Source: Craterostigma plantagineum (lineage: Eukaryota > Streptophyta > Magnoliopsida > Lamiales > Linderniaceae). From it: a DNA stretch of 64,000 nt. Below are positions 56,888-64,000 of this stretch, one piece after another. The notes below the pieces were generated by a model. It saw nothing but the letters and a program-made list of their open reading frames with translations. It was not told where the DNA came from and searched no databases. The position numbers and the translations under genes are program-made. The stretch is taken from assembly GCA_027422505.1 (NCBI GenBank), contig JAPQWV010000012.1, forward strand, positions 25,096,269 to 25,160,268, in the 5' to 3' direction. Every line of letters starts with the position of its first letter. Within the stretch, counting starts at the first letter, position 1.

Positions 56888-59800
56888 TGAAGTGGTCCCG
56901 GTACGATATGGATGTAAAACACTAAGTATAAACTAGATGTTGGGTAGGATGTCGGGGTAACACTCAACCTAACATTCAGGTGCACAACGGAATATTCTAA
57001 CTACTTAGTGACGAAACTGAAATAACACGGGATGTAAATCTGTGCAGCAAGTTATAAAAACTTGCTGCGTGCCTCAAGGCAAAATTCCACTACAGCAATG
57101 GATGCAAAACAACTATCCGAAGATAGTAAAAACAAGCCTAGAAAAAGAATCGACACGATCCTGAAAACCTACGAAGAACTAAGACTTCAGAAGGTTCAAT
57201 ACTAGGCTAAAAGACGACTCTCGACATCTATAAAAATCGCTCAAACACAATGTGTGCTTCGCTCATATTTTACGCTCAATATATCGCTCAAAGTGGCTCC
57301 ATGAAAGTTCTCTCGAAAGTCGTAATTTGCAGCTCGAAAATAACTCTTATTTATAGACCTTGGCTCTCTCTTGAATTGGTAAAAAGATCCCTTGAATATC
57401 TCTTCAAATATCTCTTCGAAGATCTCCCTAAATATAGTATATATATTTAGTTCGAATCTTCTCATCTTATTGGCCGATTCCTTATCTCCTATTTATGGCA
57501 GCTGGTTGAATGATTCTCTTTGATATTCAGATCTTCTAATCTTGGTCGTTGCTTGACTTGATCTCTTTTGATCTTCAAATCTTCTATTTATGGTAATTGC
57601 ACTTCCTAAATTCGTTCAAGCAGCTCCACACGCTTTCCACACGGTTTGGACACGTTTCAGCACTTTACCACGTCCTGCATATCAGTAAATAAAGCTACAA
57701 TAAAAGGTTAAACGGTTTTGGGCATGAAAGATAAAATCGAATGTTGACAGACACCAATGTTGGCTGAAATGTTAGCCCAACATTTGTCAAAGCTGAGCTC
57801 GTCAACATTAACAATCTCCCCCTTTTTATCTTTCTTCCCAAAACCCGTGCAGATTTAAAAGTTCCAAAACTCCCCCTGAAGGCAAAATTCTCAATGGAGT
57901 GGTGTTTCCTTCTGATGCTTTCTCGAGCTCCCCCTGTTTGTTCGGCTCCTTATTCTGCTCCCACTGAATGTCCTTATCTCCCCCTTTTTATCCGCACAAC
58001 CTTCTCCCCCTTTTGGGAAGAAAGAAAAGACACAGAGAACTTCTCTGTTAGCCAACTTGCAGATGTTGAGGTAACATCTGGCCCAACATTCTGAGACTCA
58101 GAAACAAGTTAGTTCGCCATAAAGAAATCAAAGATAAATCCAAAAAAATCGATATGAGCACAGAATGTATAACCCGTGAATTATATCAGAAACATAGGGG
58201 CAGAGAGTAATGTCAGCGAGCCACTCAAATATAATTTAGACAGTTTAGAGGATAAGGTCGAATCAGGTCACAACTGTCTAAATAAACAAGGAGCTAATAT
58301 GGTATATGGAAGAATCGGTCATAAAAAATATAGGAGCAAATCAGATCATGATTCAACCAAAAATACCAAGTCAAAAGTCATAATAGAATCGAGCGAGACT
58401 AACCGTTTGAGCGACAATGAGGATCACTTGAGCCAAGTGTAACACGCTGTTCTTCGAGAGTTCTAATGCAATTCTGAGAGATATCTAAACTAGACACATG
58501 AAACCAACAAATGCTGACCTAAAAACTAATGCACATAAACGAAAGCACAAAAATATAGCATGATCAAACTGACAGTCACATATGTTGCCCCAACATAAGA
58601 CTCAACATTCTACTCTGAAATTCGAGACTTTTCTGTTCAACACCCTAAACTCAATTCCCTTTCATTTTCTGCCCTACTTACCTCATTATAAACTAGTAAT
58701 ATTATGCACAGACCTTATAAGATCCTTATCATCAAGGTTAGGATTTTTGTCGCAAAGAGTGCATCGTCACCGCGAATGCCGTGCACCTAGGAAACTTATT
58801 ACCTGAACCTATATCTTGAAAAAGAATCAGAGCAATATACATATAATATATATTTTTTTCTTTTTTTTTCGTAATTTTTTTTTTAGAGGGTCATTTCAGG
58901 GAACGGTCTAGATGAGTCAAATCATTTCACAGAATAACAGAGAGAACATTAAATCAAACATCAAAACAGTGACAATCAAGTTCGACATATGCTATGTTGA
59001 TCCAAATGTTGGACCAACATTCAGACAGACTGATGCAAACCTATGGATTTTTTCAGGTCCGAAAACCTTTCAAAATCCAATGCTTTCGTGAAAATGTCAG
59101 CTAACTGATGTTTCGTGTCTACATGCTGAATGCGCACTAATTCTTTCTCTACCATATCTCTCAGAAAATGATGTCTTATATCTATATGCTTCGTGCGTGA
59201 ATGCTGGATAGGATTCTTAGATATGTTGATGGCACTAAGGTTATCACAATACATGAGGACTGACTCGCACTCTAAACCATAGTCACACAACATGCTATTC
59301 AACCATATTAATTGCATACAGCAACTACCCGCATCAACATACTCAGACTCAACAGTAGATAAAGACACACAATTCTGTTTCTTACTGTACCATGCAACTA
59401 AATTGTTACCTAAGAAGAAACAGCCGTCACTTGTGCTCTTGCGATCATCCTCGTCACCTGCCCAATCAGCATCACTGTAGCCTACGAGACTCATATTAGT
59501 ATCTTTAGAGAACCACAATCTTAGGTTACACGATCCACTCACATGACGAAAAATACGCTTAACAGCATTAAGATGGGAAACTTTAGGCTCAGACTGATAT
59601 CTAGCACATACGCATACGCTATACATAATGTCAGGTCTAGTAGCGGAAAGATATAATAGACTGCCTATCATGGAACTATACGATGTGGGGTCAACATTCT
59701 GTCCAACATTACCTTTACGTACCTTCTGAGTTGAACCCATCGGTGTTTTCATTACCTTGGCAGTATCTTTTCCAAATTTCTTTACTCTATTATTCACATA

Positions 59801-62800
59801 CTTCTCCTGAGACATGAAAATATCGTCGTTGCTTTGCTTAATCTGCAGGCCTAAGAAAAAAGTTAGTTCACCAATTATACTCATTTTGAAAGTAGAATTC
59901 ATAGCATGTAGGAATTGGTCTATCATAGACTGAGATCTACAGCCAAAAACAGTATCTTCAACATAAATCTGGGCTATTAAAATATGAGAACCAACTCTTT
60001 TTACAAAGAGTGTTCGATCGGCTTCACCTTGCACGAACCCAAATTCAAGTAGGAACATAGTCAACCTACCATACCAAGCTCGAGGAGCCTGCCTTAGACC
60101 ATAAAGCACTTTCTGCAACTTAAAAACATAATTAGAAAATGTGGATCTTCAAATCCTTTCGACTGCTCAACATAAATATCTTTATCAATATAGCCATTCA
60201 AGAACGCACTATTTTCATCACAGAAATCATAGAATAACTGAGTCTCAAGCTCTCTATCATGATCAGTCCTAATATGAAAAATGTGGCCACGAAAATCATT
60301 CTTGACCATATCACAAAAGTTTTTGAAAAAATCGAACAATTCTGATTTTTCCCTAAAAAATATCCATGCAAATCTAAACAAGTCATCAACCAGCACATAA
60401 GCATATTTTCGACCACCAATACTACTTGCTGCTATCGTGCCCATCAAATCCATGTGTATTAACTGAAAACAGTTATCAGTTTTAAAATATTGAGTAACAT
60501 GTTGATCAACATTATGGCTAGCATGCACTTTCTTACCCTTTAAACATGACTCACATACAACCTTACCAAACTCCTTAAGCTTCGGAACGCCTCTGATCGC
60601 CTCATGCTTGATAAGCTGCTCCAATGTTTGGTAGTTAACGTGGCCCAGTTTGTAATGCCCAAGTATGACACCGTCTTTGTCTTTCGATAGTTGGCACACG
60701 TCCTCGAGGTCATCTCGACTAAGAATCCTTCCTTTAGCACCTCCTCCAAACGTCACAGATCCACTCCGTAAAGGCATGTAATCACTTATATACTGTTTGG
60801 TACCCGTCATATTTCGGAAACACCCGCTATCGAAGTACCAAGAACCTGTCACGTTAGCTCGCAAGGAGGTATATACTACATGGCATTTATGAACAGATTT
60901 CTCTAACCAAACTTTCTTAGATGGTAAAACAGCATTTGGACCACCAGAATTTGAAGGTGAGCCAGATGAACTTTCTCCAGACACACCTTTCAACACTGAT
61001 TTCTCAATGTTGAGCGGGATGTTGGATGACATTTCAGCCGACATCGATTTCTTTGCAGAAATTTCCCCTTCAATTTCCAGCAGTATGGTTTAATATGACC
61101 AGGCTGCATACGATAATGACACTTAAACGATCTATCCTTAGACTTACAAGCAGCATGCTTCATACTTTTCTTAATAGTCACAGTCTCACATCGATCGTTA
61201 GCAACATGGGAATTTTCAAAAACAAACTTTGATCGATCGTAAGTGGCAGAATCTAGAACATGCTGTGAATTGTAACCTAAGCCATGAGTATCAGAAATAC
61301 CTATTGACAATACCTCATCAAGAATCGATTTACCCTTGTTCAATTTTGAGAACGTCTCGTCAGCCTTATCGACTTGCTTCTGAAGTTTATCGATCTCCTT
61401 GTCTTTTCTCTTCAACACGGCTTCCACCTTGTTCATCCCTTCTAGAAGGCTTTTGATCATCTTTTTGCTCTTCTCATTTTCCTCGGTCAGCGTTTTCACG
61501 ATTACTTCCAGTTCCGAGTTTTTCGCCTTTTCCTTCGCATACTCCGCGGACAGCAGTTTGAAGGCTTCATTCGTCTGAACTTCTTCACGAACATCAGTTT
61601 CTAAACCTGCATCATCAGAACTAGAAAACCCATCAAAACAGTTTGAATCATCATAATCGAAAATGATATGTTTTCAGATGTTGAGTCAGATGTTGGCTCA
61701 ACATCAGTTACCGCAGTGAAACCGATTTGATAATCTTCGTCGTCCGAGAAGGATTGCATGGTCACTGATGATTGCTTAGTCTCCTTGGCATACTGTTCTT
61801 CCTCTTCATCATCGGAAAGATCGATCCACATAGCTTTTCCGTGCTTGCGGAGTGTATTTGCACACTCGTTGGCAAAATGACCCCATCCTTGACATTCATA
61901 GCATCTTACAGATTCGTAGTTGATGTTCTTCTTCTTTCCATCTGGATTGTGTTTGAAGAAGGGAGGCGCCGATGAAGGTTCTGCTTTGGCATTCTGGCCC
62001 TTCCTGAATGTTGGGCCAACATTCTGCTCGACATTCTTCTTCTGAAGGAACTTTGTGAATTTCTTCACGAACATAGCCATATCCTCATCATTGTCAGGGT
62101 CAACTTCAGTTTGCACCTTGGATGACTGACTGACTAGAGCAATGCTTTGCCACGTGAAGCTCTCTTTTGGTCTTCGAGGTTGGTCTCATAGTTCTTCATG
62201 ATGTTCATCAACGTGTTGAATTCCATCGTGGACAGGTTATGTGCTTCCTCAACGGCCGCTACCTTCACATTAAACTTTTCGGTTAGCGTACGTAAAGCTT
62301 TAGAAACCAGTATCTTATTTGCAATCGGATCTCCGAGGCTAGCACACTCGCTTGAAATCGTCAAAATCTTCCCGAAGTATGTGGTGATGTCCTCGTCTTC
62401 CTTCATTCTAAGGTTTTCAAACTGATTGAGGAGATAGCGCAGTTTGGTTTCCCTCACGCTCGCATCGCCTTCGCAGTACCTCTGAAGTAGATCCCAAGCG
62501 TTCTTTGCCGTCGAACAATTCTGAATGATTTTGAACATGAAGATGTCCACCGAGGAGAAGATGGCATTAAGAGCTTTGTCGTTATACTCGGCCGCATTCT
62601 TTTCAGCAATAGTCCACTGTTCGATAGGCTTGTCGACTACTTCGCCATCAGCATCTGGAGGGGATCGAGTTGGAGTGTATCCGTTGAGAACAGCTTCCCA
62701 CGCTCGCACATCTATGGACTTGATGCATTGGCGCACACGAACCTTCCAATACGCATAATTGGAACCGTCTAAGACAGGGACTTTGGCAAGATGGTTTGAG

Positions 62801-63778
62801 CTTGTAACATCCATTATAAAGGATCAAAACGCTTAGTCACGTCAAGCGGAGGCTCTGATACCACTTTGAAGTGGTCCCGGTACGATATGGATGTAAAACA
62901 CTAAGTATAGACTAGATGTTGGGTAGGATGTCGGGGTAACACTCAACCTAACATTCAGGTGCACAGCGGAATATTCTAACTACTTAGTGACGAAACTGAA
63001 ATAACACGGGATGTAAATCTGTGCAGCAAGTTATAAAAACTTGCTGCGTGCCTCAAGGCAAAATTCCACTACAGCAATGGATGCAAAACAACTATCCGAA
63101 GATAGTAAAAACAAGCCTAGAAAAAGAATCGACACGATCCTGAAAACCTACGAAGAACTAAGACTTCAGAAGGTTCAATACTAGGCTAAAAGACGACTCT
63201 CGACATCTATAAAAATCGCTCAAACACAATGTGTGCTTCGCTCATATTTTACGCTCAATATATCGCTCAAAGTGGCTCCATGAAAGTTCTCTCGAAAGTC
63301 GTAAGTTGCAGCTCGAAAATAACTCTTATTTATAGACATTGGCTCCCTCTTGAATTGGTAAAAAGATCCTTGAATATCTCTTCAAATATCTCTTCGAAGA
63401 TCTCCCTAAATATAGTATATATATTTAGTTCGAATCTTCTCATCTTATTGGCCGATTCCTTATCTCCTATTTATGGCAGCTGGTTGAATGATTCTCTTTG
63501 ATATTCAGATCTTCTAATCTTGGTCGTTGCTTGACTTGATCTCTTTTGATCTTCAAATCTTCTATTTGTGGTAATTGCACTTCCTAAATTCGTTCAAGCA
63601 GCTCCACACGCTTTCCACACGGTTTGGACACGTTTCAGGTCCTGCATATCAGTAAATAAAGCTACAATAAAAGGTTAAACGGTTTGGGCATGAAAGATAA
63701 AATCGAATGTGACAGACACCAATGTTGGCTGAAATGTTAGCCCAACATTTGTCAAAGCTGAGCTCGTCAACATTAACA
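56888..63778 (-). mobile_element. Sirevirus-type Ty1/copia element, right copy
   Basis: Minus-strand mirror of 45,235-52,136: 3' LTR 56,888-57,813, 5' LTR about 62,867-63,778, flanked by ACATT at 56,883-56,887 and 63,779-63,783. The same target duplication as the left copy shows the insertion preceded the inverted duplication, or that both are one locus read twice. Confidence 0.93.
59021..62814 (-). pseudogene. Sirevirus gag-pol, right copy, frameshifted
   Basis: The same polyprotein as 46,201-49,998, including the integrase-RT deletion and the YVED box, but broken into five frames (62,814-62,134, 62,116-61,601, 61,499-60,990, 61,044-60,094 and 60,118-59,021). Four breaks are single-base losses in homopolymers: T-run near 62,145, T-run near 61,672, C-run near 61,065 and A-run near 60,138. 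It is otherwise almost identical to the intact left frame. Confidence 0.9.
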
Positions 63779-64000
63779 ACATTCTCACCACTTGGATAAC
63801 AAAACCAGGACGATGTTCCAGAAAAACACTCAGAATAGCAGGAATAAATTTTGGATGCTGACTGGAGACAAGCAGATCACTGCTATACAAATCGCCGTTT
63901 CTTGTAATTTTATTTCTCCGGTAAGTCTGCCCATGTTAATCTTACTTCTTTTATATCTCCTTAATTCCCTGCTTATCCTTCCACCTCTAAACTATAGCAG

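Larger units (their letters stand above)
56695..63920 (+). pseudogene. ALA2: P4-ATPase, partial second copy in the right arm
   Basis: Plus-strand mirror of the left copy. Exon 56,695-56,775 (WRVAEVCQ to RLQ) and exon 63,809-63,920 (AGINFWMLTGDKQ). The second exon carries the same 7-bp deletion as the left copy plus two extra single-base losses (in a T-run and a C-run), giving 112 bp against 114. The following intron runs off the window end, so further exons probably continue outside. Confidence 0.85.
54675..64000 (-). repeat. right arm of a giant palindrome
   Basis: Reverse complement of 45,007-54,350, still paired at the last base of the window. It differs by a few substitutions near the centre and by many single-base homopolymer deletions farther out. 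Confidence 0.93.

Noticed and set aside
1..64000. CRISPR arrays, operons, tRNA or rRNA genes
   Set aside because: None seen. Tandem repeats here are satellite-like or LTR-derived, and tRNA-like matches are only retroelement primer-binding sites.

Overview
This is nuclear DNA of a flowering plant, most likely a eudicot. Host genes are split by many short GT-AG introns, and the rest is LTR retrotransposons, a Helitron, an endogenous pararetrovirus and AT-rich repeats. There is no bacterial-type gene organisation.

Left third (1-25,300): an endogenous caulimovirid with three open reading frames on the minus strand (837-7,748), bounded by a perfect 112-bp inverted repeat. It abuts an AT microsatellite, a solo-LTR-like block (7,780-9,172), a decayed minus-strand Ty1/copia element (9,207-13,877) and a plus-strand Ty1/copia element (14,585-20,445). 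The plus-strand element interrupts a NIN-like-protein pseudogene (20,446-21,757). A copia 5' fragment follows, then an SRPBCC/Bet v 1-type gene fragment cut by a small LTR element with an ATTCC target duplication (22,662-24,995).

Middle (25,300-42,350): two divergent host genes, a MUT9-like kinase (minus, two apparent lesions) and an ATP-dependent phosphofructokinase (plus, apparently intact). A 7.6-kb Helitron (30,444-38,090) sits between them. It carries about 3.4 copies of a 1.2-kb tandem repeat and captured exon fragments of an organellar HSP90 and a NEK kinase.

Right third (42,350-64,000): the 3' half of an ALA2-like P4-ATPase on the minus strand, broken by a 7-bp deletion, with a Sirevirus-type copia element in one intron (target duplication AATGT). 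From about 45,007 to the end of the window the DNA is one giant palindrome. Its arms exceed 9.3 kb, are centred near 54,512 and are separated by a 324-bp spacer. The P4-ATPase exons, the Sirevirus and a TIR element are therefore present twice in opposite orientation. The right arm differs from the left mainly by single-base homopolymer deletions, so a real inverted duplication and an assembly or read fold-back must both be considered.

The genes do not form a pathway. The only clearly functional host gene is the phosphofructokinase (glycolysis). The window mainly shows gene fragmentation by mobile DNA.
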